Shown here: in pieces, positions 1 through 10,772 of the stretch | Position numbering within the stretch: the stretch's first letter is position 1 | Layout: each line of letters opens with the position of its first letter | Assembly (NCBI GenBank): GCA_020631735.1 | Contig: CM036168.1 | Span: 99,304,932-99,368,931 of the forward strand | Length of the DNA stretch: 64,000 nucleotides | Direction of reading: 5' to 3' | Source: Saccharum officinarum | Lineage: Eukaryota; Streptophyta; Magnoliopsida; Poales; Poaceae | The notes under the pieces: generated by a model | What the model was told of the DNA's origin: nothing | What the model saw: the letters and a program-made list of their open reading frames with translations, nothing else | The model's database searches: none | Translations under genes and position numbers: made by a program

Positions 1-641
1 GTGCATCTTATTGTCGCATCCACTCGTTTATTATAATCATTTAATCAAACATATTCCCACCCTGAATGCAGAAGACACTCATATTGTTAAGTGTGCTTTC
101 TTGGAACAATCCGTCTCCACTTATATATGCTGCATATTTAGGGTGATTTTATTGTGTACTTCCTCTTTTTTTCCCCCTTTAAATTGTAGTTCATTTTAGT
201 TTTGTACTAAGTCAAAGTTCTTAAACTTTAAACTTTATAGAAAAAATATAAACATATATAATAGCAAATAATGCACTATCAAAACATATTTGAAGTTGCA
301 GATGTTTGTGTATTTTATTATAAACATATTTGAAGTTAGAGAAGTTTGACTCATAAGAAAACTAAAAATAGAGGCGAGGTAGTATTATTTATGTTCTCTA
401 CTATAGTCACATACCAGAATTTCAACATGTTGGCCAACTGGGAATTCATATCTGCCATCTGTGCTTTATTTCCTGTGAGATAACTAATGGCCACCATATT
501 TGCAGTATATGCATATCAAAACATTTCGTTTCAGATTTTGAATGAAACTAATCCTTAGCCATGTTTATTGGCTAGCATGTGAATTGCTGAATTCTGGTAA
601 CTTTGCATTTCAGATTTTGTAAATGTGTGGAAGACAAGCAT
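1..641. other. AT-rich intergenic stretch, no gene recognised
   Basis: The sequence is AT-rich with only short chance reading frames. I see no splice-bounded exon, RNA gene or clear transposon end before the tRNA gene at 642. Confidence 0.5.
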
Positions 642-714
642 GGTCATATAGCGAAGCGGATATCGCGTTAGATTCCGAATCTAAAGGTCGTGGGTTCAAA
701 TCCCACTATGATCA
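642..714 (+). tRNA. tRNA-Arg, anticodon CCG
   Basis: A complete 73-nt cloverleaf can be folded by eye. The acceptor stem is 642-648 with 707-713 (one G-T pair) and the discriminator A is 714. The D arm is 651-666. The anticodon stem TTAGA/TCTAA encloses the loop TTCCGAA with anticodon CCG at 675-677, so it reads the Arg codon CGG. The variable loop is 685-689 and the T arm is 690-706 with loop TTCAAAT. There is no intron and no encoded CCA, as expected for a nuclear gene. The internal A and B boxes are intact (B box GGGTTCAAATC), and a T-run downstream would end pol III transcription. Nothing in the sequence suggests a pseudogene. Confidence 0.93.
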
Positions 715-733
715 AATATTCTTGCTGTTTCTG

Positions 734-741
734 TTTTTTTT
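734..741 (+). terminator. pol III T-run terminator of tRNA-Arg
   Basis: A run of eight T residues begins 20 nt after the tRNA 3' end. Four or more T is the standard pol III stop signal. Confidence 0.7.
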
Positions 742-854
742 CCCATCCGAAAGTGACATTTTGGCATCAACTGCCACAAGGTGTCCACTCTTGCACTCTT
801 CCTTGTGAAAAACAGTGGTCCCATTAGGTCTGCTGCCTTCCGTGAGAGTTGTAA

Positions 855-1281
855 GACTGTCCGCAGTGGCGTACTCTAAACGATACTCTAAAGTTTTAGA
901 GTATGAATATAGAGTAAAAACTGCTGCACTGGGTACTCTAAAACGATACTCTATCTTTCTCTCACTCTATATTTAGAGTATACTGTGCTTACTCTATATT
1001 CTGAGTGGCGGACCCCGCTAGCTAAACAAAGGAAAAAATGCTATAACTCACAAACCAAAAATCCAAATTAAATTTCAATTGCACCATTAAATTCGTCTCA
1101 ATAAATCCTTCAAAACTAGATCACACATGGATATATTTAGATAAAGTGACAAGTGGGTCCCATAGTGGATAGAGTGGATAGAGGATGATATAGAGGATGA
1201 ATGGGTGCAATTGAGTATAGAGGATAGAACTGACTAGGACGTATAGAGGATGAATATAGAGGTCCATGAGTGCGGATAGCC
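855..1281. mobile_element. Tourist-like MITE, copy 1 of a tandem pair
   Basis: This 427-bp unit is flanked by TAA on both sides (852-854 and 1282-1284). Its ends are imperfect inverted repeats: GACTGTCCGCAGTGG on the left, and on the right the reverse complement of a sequence ending GCGGATAGCC. The interior has many repeats of the ACTCTAAA / TATAGAG type. A 3-bp TWA duplication with this size and no coding capacity is typical of PIF/Harbinger-derived Tourist MITEs. Confidence 0.75.
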
Positions 1282-1284
1282 TAA

Positions 1285-1719
1285 GACCCACAGTGGGGAC
1301 TCTAAAACGATACTCTAAAGCTTTAGAGTATAAATATAGAGTAAAAACTGCTGCACTGGGTACTTAAAACGATACTCTATTATTTCTCACTCTATATTTA
1401 GAGTGATACTGTGCTTACTCTATACTCTAGAGTGGTAGGCCCCACTAGCTAAACAAAGGAAAAAAGTGCTAAAACTCACAAATCAAAAATTCAAATTAAA
1501 TTTTGATTTCACCATTAAATTCGTCTCAATAAATCCTTCAAAACTAGATCACACATGAATATATTTAGATAAAGTGACAAGTGGGTCCCACAGTGGATAT
1601 AGTGGATAGAGGATGATATAGAGGATGGATGGGTGCGGGAAAATTGAGTATAGAGGAGAGAATCTTGTTGACTATGACGTATAGAGGATGAATATAGAGG
1701 TCCATGAGTGCGGGTAGTC
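1285..1719. mobile_element. Tourist-like MITE, copy 2 of a tandem pair
   Basis: This second unit has the same orientation and near-identical interior as the copy at 855-1281. It is separated from that copy only by TAA (1282-1284) and followed by TAA (1720-1722). The shared TAA means the second copy inserted into the target duplication of the first, or the dimer moved as a unit. Confidence 0.75.
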
Positions 1720-1722
1720 TAA

Positions 1723-2514
1723 CAGAGTGCAGAACTGTTGCAGTGCTGACGTTTTATGGGCCTGCAGTTGTATGTAGGCTTGCATGATATTAGTTCATAG
1801 TTTATATTCCTTTTGACTATTGTAACATCCTATCTGCTTGTAACCGGTGCTTAATGGTGTTATTTTTATGGATTATGGAAGATGTAACCATTCAATCATT
1901 GAAAAGCTACGTACGTTGACAGTGGTCTATGTTTCGTTTCATCAAATGATGATACTCGGCACAACAGTGTGATTCCATTTTGTTCTTGTGATTGGATAGA
2001 AACAGAAAAGGCAGCATCAAATTGTTGCATTCAACACAGCTAAATTAATTATGTAATTTTACACGAGCCTTGACATTCATACTGCGCTCGTAGTTAAGTT
2101 ACGATAACTTCGTCGTCGGTTATTCTGCAATGCAATTCAAGAAACTGTAGACAATTAGCAATAGTAACAATATGGAACTGCCTCATTACACTAACAATTG
2201 CACAATTTCACTGATGTCTTCTCAACTATTAGCTGACATGAATGGCGCCTGCTTATACCAGGTTCACCACCAAAGTTACGATAACTGGTAGCACTTCAGG
2301 TTTGTCAACATTAGTAGTGCCCAAGCCACACGATACAAACAGACCCTTCAGAACAAACCACGTCCTAATGCATTTCTGGAGCAACTATCACCAATGGACA
2401 GGCACTAAATGGAAAATACACAAGACGCTGGTGTCAGATGAGCATTTTGAGATTGGCAGCAAAATCTTGCAGCCTGACATGGCATGGTTAACTTCCCCAG
2501 TACTCCCATTTTCT
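1723..2514. other. 3' flank of the UBC7-like gene
   Basis: No other gene is recognised here. The stretch lies downstream of the stop codon of the minus-strand E2 gene and probably includes its 3' UTR. Plus-strand reading frames near 2242-2532 overlap the last E2 exon and have no family signature. Confidence 0.5.
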
Positions 2515-5500
2515 TCAGAACATTTCCTGTGATTTCCGCACGATGCGCCGAACCTTTTTCTTGAAATCCTCCCTCTTCTCCCTCCAGTCCTTCTGCACGA
2601 GAAATAACTGGTTTTCAGAAACAAAGAGGCACACTTTGCAACATTGTAGTGACAGAAAGTCCTCACGCAACACTGTAAGGATATCCGGATGAAAGTGATG
2701 ATGCATCGATGCATGAGATGTCCAACGGAATTAAGCAAATAATAAAGGGATTTGCTAAAATTCAGGTGCCTGAATTTTAGTTTCCTTTCAAGCAACGGTT
2801 ATTGCATATATTTTACATTAAAATTGCAGATTCTGTTCACTGCAATTTCTGTATGCGCAATCCGCAACAAAATTTAATGTGTTATGACACAAGGACAAAT
2901 AACATAAGTAACAATTTACTCGTACTAGTTGATAGTACAAGAGTGTTGCCTGAAATCAACTTAAAATTTAGGCACCTGAAATATAGGAGAAGTGAATTCA
3001 TGACATTTCAAGAGTAACACAAGTTGTTTGAGAACTCTCGGAACTCAATTTCAATGCTGGACATATAATCAAAACTTGTTTGGGCACAGCAACGGTGACA
3101 CTAAGACACTTGTTTGAGACATCTCAGCACTGATTTCTTCTTTAATACTAGCATGCTATCTTGTCGTAACACAAATAAACTTGTCATTTTACAACTACGA
3201 ATTGGAGGCAAATACAACAGGACAAACATGAAGTATTTGATATTATAGCAACCCACAACTAGAGGTCCAGTAAACCAAATCAGTATTTTTTTGTGTGCAC
3301 AAAGTATAAAGTAAATTGTTAGGTGAATTAGGTGAACTTACAGCTGCCTCAATGTTTGCTGGAGACTCGTCATTTGGACTAGAGAGCATTGAAATAATGC
3401 TCAGAACTATGCTTTCAACCTGCAAATGGATAACAATCATCAACTTAATAACTAGTGATAGCATACAAAAGTATTCACTCATGAAAGAAGTCTTCTGTTT
3501 ATTATTCTACCTTGAGACCAAAACAGAGCATTCTCTATCTATCTAGTGGAAGCTAGGCAAATATAACAAACTCTTCAAGACCTGATGATGAATCCAAAAA
3601 TCAGGAATTCACTGTTCTACCTCAAGTTACTCAGGATTCCTAATTGCTTAGTTGTGGGGAAGCATTGTATCATATCAGGCTATGCGACAATATTTCAATA
3701 TGATTCACTGGCAATTGACCACATTCATGATTACAGATTTACCAGTGAACTTCTGAATGTTGTTTTGATGATGAATCCCAGTAACTTTCAGTAATATAAC
3801 AAGGGCTTCGTAGTGGAGAACATAAGATAAAAATGGAAAGAAAAAAAAGGTATGTATACGAAGCCGTACTGTGTGCACAGGTGTCCAACGCTCACTTGCG
3901 AGCTCGTAACCGTTTGGATCCTCACCAGGTGGATGAAGAATAGAGATACACACCCGCCCATCCGGATAAACTGGCATTTCCCCAAATATTATGCATGATG
4001 TCAGAAAACATAACTGCAGATCAAGTAAATAAATACAATGTTCACTAATAACAAGCTGACCATTTGGATGCCACATTTCAGAGGTAAATCTGACTGATGG
4101 CGGACTGTTTGGGTAATTTTGTGGGAAGCTCATAATTGCATTAAAGTACCCTCCATCACTGCAAAGTAAAGGTTGATATTAGTGTGTTGCTCAGAAAATA
4201 AATAAAATACTATTTACATGACTGCATGAATGCAATGCTTCAAGACAAATACAAGGACAGCAAACATCAGTATTATGTTTAAGGTCTGTTAGTAGTTCAG
4301 AAAGTGTTAGCTGATTTTTTTTCATTCAGAACTCAGACACATGTTTAATTTCAGACTGATATGTGATCAACTGGAGTAACCAGGCAATTGACAAGACCGG
4401 CACAGGTAAACATCTCTTTGAAGCCAATAAAATATCAAGGAATGCATTAAACTTGAAAATACATTGATCACACACAACCAAAATCCTTGGAATACTCTTT
4501 AGGTTCCACTTCAACTTTCCTTGCAGTACTCTGTTTTCTTTGCAACAAAGTGGACATAAACATTTCAGCAGTACCCCCCCCCCCCAAAAAAAAACTAATA
4601 GCTCCACTGTTTGCTAGCCCCTTAGTTCAAATGGAGAATTATGATTAAGTTACGCATCCTATCGCTTGATCAGGATTTATCAAAGAGAACATACTTCACA
4701 ATAACCCTTCCAGTCTAACATTCCTGTTTATTTGGTGTCAGCACAACTTTTCATGCATCTTGGTTGCACTAAGAGGCATTTATAATAATCATGGTACCTT
4801 TTAAGCCTGACTTTGCTATCAATAAGAACTGATTTTTCTTCATAAAATGTAACCAAATTGAACTAGCATGTCAATATCGGAAATGTTCAATTTTATATAA
4901 CCAATTTTAAATATGCAGCAGAAAAAAGCTGACAGATAAAATAAAAACCTAGAGGCACACTACTTCTGATTATGTAGTTAATGTACCACAAAAAATTCCA
5001 AGTTGCTTTGCTACTTGCCATACTTCAACTAGTGGCAGGCTATTCAAGCGACTTCCTAAGTTCCTAGTATGCTGCATGCTCTCTCAATACAAACCAACCC
5101 ATCTTTATGAATGAGATAACAGTTATCAACACAGCAGGCATTTTCAAATGTGCGTATACAGTGAACCCATTTACCAACACTAGTGTTCTTTCAAATTTAT
5201 CAGTATCAGATTATCAGTGACCCGAATGTTTTTTGCGTATGCAGAACTCCAAAAAATAGAAGGCATATTTACAGCAGACAGTGACCATTCTAGTTCATAA
5301 TGTATTTCAGTAATTATTAGTAAAAGAATTCACATAGGAATTAGGATTCATGTATTTTATAAAAAAAGGGCAGACCCAGTGCCGGAGGCTCCCACATGAG
5401 TGGGGTCTGGGGAAGGGAAAAACCGAGGCAAGCCTTCCCCCGCAAAATCTGCGGAGAGGCTGCTTCGAACCCATGACCTGGTGACTCAGTGAGACAGCTC

Positions 5501-6568
5501 TCACCACTGCACCAGGCCTGCCCTTCTGATTCATGTATTTTATCTCTACCTAAAATCAAATTTCAAACCTGGGCAGAAAGACAGTGTCTGCTATTAAAAT
5601 TCTGCTCATGCACCAAACAGGTTGACAAAATTACGGTGACTCTACTTGGGTCAAGTAGCACAAATTCATTCAATATTATAAATTACAGAAATGAGAAATT
5701 GTCGCAACTATCTGCTACGAACTCCAAACATACATAGTCCCATTTCCTAACATGACGCAGAACCTATTCTAAACAACCACGAGATTTGAGACAGTCGCCA
5801 GCAGCATGCCAATGGTGCCTATTTTACCCCATCTTTCAATACAAACCCCAATTCAGAATATACACAGTGTATCCCTGAACTCCGATTAACAATACCCTAG
5901 GCCCTGATAAGCAATTAAAGATCCCGATTCTAAGTACTGATACAGCTATGAACATATTTAAAAAAAACAGAGCTATTAGCAGAATAACAGAGCAGCCACG
6001 CACCTAGAACCAAACAAACTCGATGGAACTGGGCACCGGACATGTCGCCAAGTTGATGTACTAGTAGGAGTATGCTACCCGCTACAACAATAAAAAAGCA
6101 AAGAAAATTCCGCCCCGCACTAGCCACCACTAGAAATCAATCCCCTATAGTAAGATTTTCAATCGCTGCTTCCGGTCCACAGTAACACACAGACACCATC
6201 ATAGATTCATAGTCCATAGGGCATGGCACCGACACGACAAACAAGCATTTCATCCAGACAAGCCATGGAAACGCGCTTGGAATGGAGAGGATCTGACTCA
6301 CTATAGGGTGTCAGGCGGTCCGATGATGGTGACCTGCCACTCGAAGACGTTGCTGTCGTCGACCAGCCCAGCCGAGAACCCATCCACCGGGTGCTTCGCG
6401 AGATCTGCGCCAATCATCATACCGCAAACCAACCCCAAGTCAATCAGCCAAACAATCCGCAAGAAGGGGAAAAAATCGAGCGGAAACAGACGAACGGGAA
6501 CTCCGGCGGGCCGCACCTCTGAGCTGCTTCTGCAGGAGGAGGCTCGCCTGGCTGGTGGTGGCCGCCAT
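2515..6568 (-). CDS. UBC7: Ubiquitin-conjugating enzyme E2, UBC7/UBE2G2 type
   Basis: This E2 takes ubiquitin from E1 as a thioester and passes it on with an E3. The UBC7/UBE2G2 group serves ER-associated degradation. Six exons read on the minus strand: 6568-6517, 6404-6302, 4158-4061, 3970-3870, 3419-3342 and 2592-2515. All have GT/AG borders and phases that join cleanly into 169 codons plus TGA. The start ATG gives the family N-terminus [16 protein letters not shown]. The UBC fold is complete: HPN motif at residues 82-84, catalytic Cys92 in [14 protein letters not shown], then the acidic loop ([14 protein letters not shown]) that marks the UBC7/G2 class, and a basic C-terminal helix ([15 protein letters not shown]). 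Introns are 112, 2143, 90, 450 and 749 bp. Intron 2 holds a SINE. No frame defect is seen, so it looks functional. Subfamily numbering differs between plants, so the symbol is tentative. Confidence 0.93.
5361..5527 (-). mobile_element. Au-type SINE in intron 2 of the UBC7-like gene
   Basis: On the minus strand the element starts with a tRNA-derived head holding an A box (TGGTGCAGTGG) and a B box (GGTTCGAAGC). It continues with the body typical of plant Au SINEs (a segment like CCCCAGACCCCACTCATGTG) and ends in a T-run. It is flanked by a perfect 16-bp duplication GATTCATGTATTTTAT at 5345-5360 and 5528-5543, which proves a target-primed insertion. It lies in the same orientation as the host gene. 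Confidence 0.9.
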
Positions 6569-6665
6569 GACAGGGATCGGTGGATGGGCTAGGGTTTTGC
6601 GTCGCGCGGAATGATTCGCGCTCTCGGGACGCGGTGACGCCAATTGATGGGCACCGCGGGCGCCT

Positions 6666-6673
6666 TATTTATA
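6666..6673 (-). promoter_or_regulatory. TATA box of the UBC7-like gene
   Basis: TATAAATA on the minus strand lies about 100 bp upstream of the ATG at 6568. This spacing fits a core promoter with a short 5' UTR. Confidence 0.5.
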
Positions 6674-6881
6674 GACGTGAGGTGCGGTGGAGCTCGGGGA
6701 AGATGGGAATCCCGAATCAGGAGGCGGCGATCGGTGTGGGGGAGAACGGAGAACGAAGCGGTGGTTGACTGGTAGGGTGCCTGCTCTGCCTCTGCCTCTG
6801 CCTGCGTTCTCTGCTCTGCTACCCAGTGGATAGCCTATTTATGGAGACGGGTCAATCTGGGAAGATCGCGATAGCATCTGC

Positions 6882-7165
6882 GGCCGTGTTTAGTACCCAA
6901 TTTCGGGAGCTCAAGTTGGGAGAAAAGCACGGCTGTCGAACCGTAGCGTACTGTAGTATTTTTGTTTGTATTTGGTAAAAATTATCTAAACTTGAACTAA
7001 TTAGGCTCAAAATGTTCATCTCGCAAAGTACAACAAAACTGTGTAATTAGTTTTTTATTTCATTTACATCTAGTACTCCATGCATATGCCGACATTTCGA
7101 TGTGACGGAGAATCTTCTTTTTGCATAGTAAAATTTGGGGAAGAAGTTGGGAACTAAACAAGGCC
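6882..7165. mobile_element. MITE of the GGCCTTGTTTAGTT family (copy 1)
   Basis: Left end GGCCGTGTTTAGTACCC matches the reverse complement of the right end (…GGGAACTAAACAAGGCC). The interior carries the family core (TTTGGTAAAAATTATCTAAAC, ACTAATTAGGCTCAAAATG, TGCAATTAG-like and CATGCAT-like blocks). It has no coding capacity. Confidence 0.75.
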
Positions 7166-8148
7166 GTTGCACTGAGCGGTTTGGAATCGGACTTGAACAT
7201 GAATTTGCGTTATATACGAGATCATTAATCCAAATTATATACGGGTTACGATGTCTACGAGAACAGTTTAGAAAGTAAAAAAAAGGATGAAAAAATAAAT
7301 TTAGGAGGTAAAAAAGCAGGTCGAAAGAAACGTTTCACTCTTTAATATTAGAATGGAGATGAGGTTTCAGACTCTTTTATCATTAAGATAGCACTAGAGG
7401 GATCCATTTCTTAAACAAAGGCTTTGTTCGGCTGCCGTTGGCTACCGCTGTGATTCTTGCGAGAGCATGACCAGCAAACGAACAGACCCAAAATCGGGTA
7501 AAGGCCCTGGTCGAGGGATCTGTAGCTTTTCCAAAAGCACCTTTTAAACAATCTTTCTTAAAAAGGTCAAGAAGATGCTCTAAGGGAATTTCTCAACTTT
7601 TAGTATAAAGTGTAGTTTTTGGAGCTATTTGTCAACTTAAAGAAGCAACTTTGTTTGAGGAAGCTTCTGGCTTTCGAGCTTTGTAGAGAAGCAAATGCTA
7701 CAAGAAGCTTCCCCAAGTCTCACGCGTTCAAGCATTACTGCTATTTGGTACTCCCTTTTTTTTCCTGCTATTTGGTACTCCATGCGTTGCAATTATAGAA
7801 CATTGTTAAAGTATGCCAATTTTGATTAAATTTATATAAAAAATACTAATACTTATCATTATAAACAGATACCACTAAATTCGTCATGAAACATATTTTC
7901 ATCGTACGTCTAATTGGTGTTGTAAATGTTGATGCTATTTTAATAAACTCAGTTAAACTTAAAATAGTTTGGTTTTAACTAAATCTATAATCATTCTTTT
8001 TGGTAGAGAGGTAGCAAAACCTATTTGTAACTTTACACTTAATAAGCGTGAGTACTTCCATTTGGATTTGGCGCTCAAGAACTCAATCTGCGAAGTGCAC
8101 GAATGCTGTTCCACTACTGTGTTCCTTCTCTGCAAACACGACGAAGGC
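7166..8148. other. Intergenic stretch, no gene recognised
   Basis: AT-rich sequence without supportable exons. A short TTTGTTCGGCTGCCG-type stretch near 7422 may be another degraded MITE end. Confidence 0.4.
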
Positions 8149-8272
8149 CCTTTTCATTCGGCTTATAATCCGTCTTTTTCAGCTTGTTTTTTTAGCCGGA
8201 ACAATATTTTTCTCTCACAACAAATCAGCAAATAGTATTTTTTAGCCGGCTTATCAGCACAGCCGAACGGCT
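8149..8272. mobile_element. Short hAT-like MITE (TTCGGCTTAT…ATAAGCCGAA type)
   Basis: The left part TTCGGCTTATAATCCG and the right part ending CTTATCAGCACAGCCGAA are inverted. The interior has the TTTTTCTCTCACAACAAATCAG motif seen at several other places in the window (12461, 26068 and partly 11003). It is non-coding. Confidence 0.5.
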
Positions 8273-8511
8273 CCGAAATGGTCATCAGGAAAGAATTGGC
8301 GTCTCTATCTCAAAAAGGCCCACAACGACATAAATGTGCTATAGCCCACATGAGCACTGACATAGCAAATGGTATTACCAATAGCTAAACTAATCAAACT
8401 TCGCACCAAACAATCAACAAACGGAAAACACAAGCACTATACGTCTTCGGCAGCTGGCCCATGTTGACAGGTGGAACCGTCGGTTTCAGTCTATCAGAGG
8501 GGGAACCGTAA

Positions 8512-8731
8512 GGGTGTGGTTAGTTCCCAAAATATTTTGGGAACGGATACTGTAGTTTTTTTGTTTTATTTAACAATTACTATTTAATCATGGACTAATT
8601 AGACTCAAAAGACTCGTCTCGCGATTTCACGGTAAACTGTGCAATTAATTTTTTATTCCGTCTACATTTAATGCTTCATGCATGTGCCGCAAGATTCGAT
8701 GTGATATTTTGGGGTGAAATATTTTGGAAAC
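8512..8731. mobile_element. MITE of the GGCCTTGTTTAGTT family (copy 2)
   Basis: Same core as the copy at 6882: ATTTAACAATTACTATTTAATCATGG, ACTAATTAGACTCAAAAG, CGTCTCGCGATTT, and a CATGCATGTGCCGCAAGATTCG block. It abuts the next copy at 8735 directly. Confidence 0.65.
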
Positions 8732-8734
8732 TAA

Positions 8735-8978
8735 GAGCCTGTTTAGTTCACAAAAAGTGAACCCAAAAAGTGCTACAGTACCTGTCACATCAAATCTTGC
8801 GGCACATGCATGAAGTACTAAATGTAGATGAAAGAAAAAACTAATTACGCAGTTTAGTTGTAAATCACGAGACAAATCTTTTGAGCCTAATTAGTCCATG
8901 ATTGGACACAAATTACCAAATAAAACGAAAAGTGCTACAGTAGCCGAACCCAAACTTTTTCACCAACTAAACAACCCC
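8735..8978. mobile_element. MITE of the GGCCTTGTTTAGTT family (copy 3, TAA flanks)
   Basis: Ends GAGCCTGTTTAGTTC and AACTAAACAACCCC are inverted and flanked by TAA at 8732-8734 and 8979-8981. This is the clearest copy for the 3-bp TAA duplication and suggests a PIF/Harbinger-type origin. It is in opposite orientation to the adjoining copy at 8512. Confidence 0.75.
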
Positions 8979-9641
8979 TAAACCCACCCTAGATTTGTAA
9001 CGCTTCCTGGAAAAAGGCTGACCGATCGGAAGCTCGGAATCACCGTCCTGGAGCCGCCTCCGCGGACTGGCCGACATGCCGTGCAGAGTGCAGAATAAAC
9101 GCATGCAGTCGACCAACGTAACCCGTCCGGCCATTGAACCTGCATGCTTCGGCCATCCCTAGGCCCCGGCGATGGACGAGCTGTTTTTATTATACAATAG
9201 GAGGAGGCTGTTTACACATGACAGGGCCAGGCAGGAAGATTGCGGACGGGCGCCGAGCGGTGCCCTCCTCGTGAACGCCAGGAGGCAGACGTCGACGGCA
9301 ACGCGCCGGCCAGCGCGAAATGATGATGAGCCGGCGACCACCGTGGCGTTCCGTGCTCGGCCGTCGCTTCCCCTTTGCGTAAGGGAACAGACCCCCGGGT
9401 CGGGATCGGCAACTTGCTCGCCCAAGAGGAGCCCACCAGCATCGAGAGTAGGGGCAGTTTCTTGCATCTAATTTCCGTGTGTTTCTTTTTGGGACGACGT
9501 GAAACGAGTTCTAGAAGTTTGATGATATGATCGTATGAGCAATTGAGCGTGACTGACTTCGCCTCGTTCCTCTCCACAAGTTTTTTAGTAACTCTGCCAC
9601 GTTGTTTCGGTAAACCGAACCGCCGAAGTTATAACGGGCTT
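8979..9641. other. GC-rich stretch of unknown origin
   Basis: About 9170-9470 is GC-rich with overlapping open frames on both strands (about 100 codons each). The minus-strand frame ends near 9159. I recognise no domain, start context or splice site and do not call a gene. It may be a captured gene fragment or chance. Confidence 0.35.
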
Positions 9642-10772
9642 GCTAGCGTCCGGACGTTCGGACGGATGGGGCGCCGCGGACGTCAGCGTCTGCAATCTGT
9701 TTTCCATGCCGTTTCGCGCGTCCACACAGTGTGCCTGCAATCTGTTTCCTATGCTGTTTCATGCGCCCATACGGGGCCTGTGCCGCCTCGAATGTCACCA
9801 GCGTCGAGAAGAGGGGAGGGGGCGACGGATAACCAGCCAGCGCTGGGAGGAGAAGGAGACACCGAGACAAGACAGCAGAAAGTAAGGAGAAAGATGCAAC
9901 ACCCGATCTACTTTTGAAACACTAAATGCAACAATTGCAACATACGTATGAAGACAGATAAAACACTTGAAACATGCGTCTGAAACACTTGCAAAAACAC
10001 TGAAAACACCTGAAAACCATTATAAAACATACGCAACATCCATATAAAAGACTTGCAACATATATGCGAAACACATGCAACATCCAAATAAACACACTTG
10101 CAACATACGTTTAGAAAAACAAATGAAATATTAGAAACAGAAACTTTTAAACATACGTGTACAACCATTGCAACATATGCAACATCCCGATCTACTTTTG
10201 CAACATTCACATGAAACGCTTCCAATATACCTCTGAAACATTTGAAACACTAGAAATATACACTTATAACATGCGCTTTTCACCCATCCTTCCCTATGAC
10301 GCTGCACAGAGCGGGAGATGGGCAGACGGAGGACAGTGCCGTCACGACTCCTTCTGGAGGCGAGCAGAGGTGGCGACGGGGACAGGTTGTCGGCGAGCTT
10401 TGGTCGCGATGCGGGCTGCAACCGTCGCAGGTGGGCAGAGAGGGAGGCGGGGACATGCCAGCAGCGGGCGTAGGCCGCCGGTGGGCTCTGGGCGGGCTGT
10501 GGCCGGGAGGAAGGGGTCGGCCACAGGCGCAGGCGGCTGTCAGCAAGCTCGAGTCGAGCGGGGGCGAGAAAAAGGGGCCGATGGGGAGTTCTGGCCGGGC
10601 GAGGGAGGGAAGAAGGGGCCGGCAGCGGACGCTGGCTGTCGGAGGCGCCGCGGGGGATGGCATTGGATGGTGATGCCATAGGAAGTGGGACGAGCGAACG
10701 GCCACATGTGGAAAGTTTTTTTTTCTCTTTGAGAGCGCATCTAGACGGAAGTCAGGGGATGGACGCCCGTGC
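9642..10772. mobile_element. ~1.1 kb TIR-like element with degenerate repeat core (copy P1)
   Basis: The left end GCTAGCGTCCGGACGTTCGG and the inverted right end (near 10747-10772, reading GGACGCCCGTGCC on plus) resemble those of a second copy at 26651-27690. The middle (about 9893-10275) is a degenerate minisatellite of GAAACACTTGCAACATACGT-like units. It holds two copies of GATCTACTTTTG about 290 bp apart, as in the second element. The flanks of this core are GC-rich and coding-like, as in elements that capture gene pieces. I could not define a clean target duplication. Confidence 0.55.

Noticed and set aside
2242..2532. 96-codon plus-strand frame
   Set aside because: It overlaps the last exon of the E2 gene on the opposite strand and has no recognisable product.
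4576..4604. Run of C followed by run of A in an intron of the E2 gene
   Set aside because: Plain homopolymers. I see no flanking duplication that would make it a retroposon tail.
9159..9577. Frames on both strands, about 100-120 codons
   Set aside because: No recognisable domain. The strands support each other only by composition. Left as an unexplained GC-rich stretch.
9893..10275. Possible CRISPR-like or satellite array
   Set aside because: The units are degenerate, without constant repeats and unique spacers. This is a minisatellite core inside a plant transposon.
10131..10705. Several overlapping GC-rich frames on both strands
   Set aside because: They overlap one another in the right arm of the ~1.1 kb repeat element, with Ala/Pro/Arg-rich content and no family signature. 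They are best explained by base composition.
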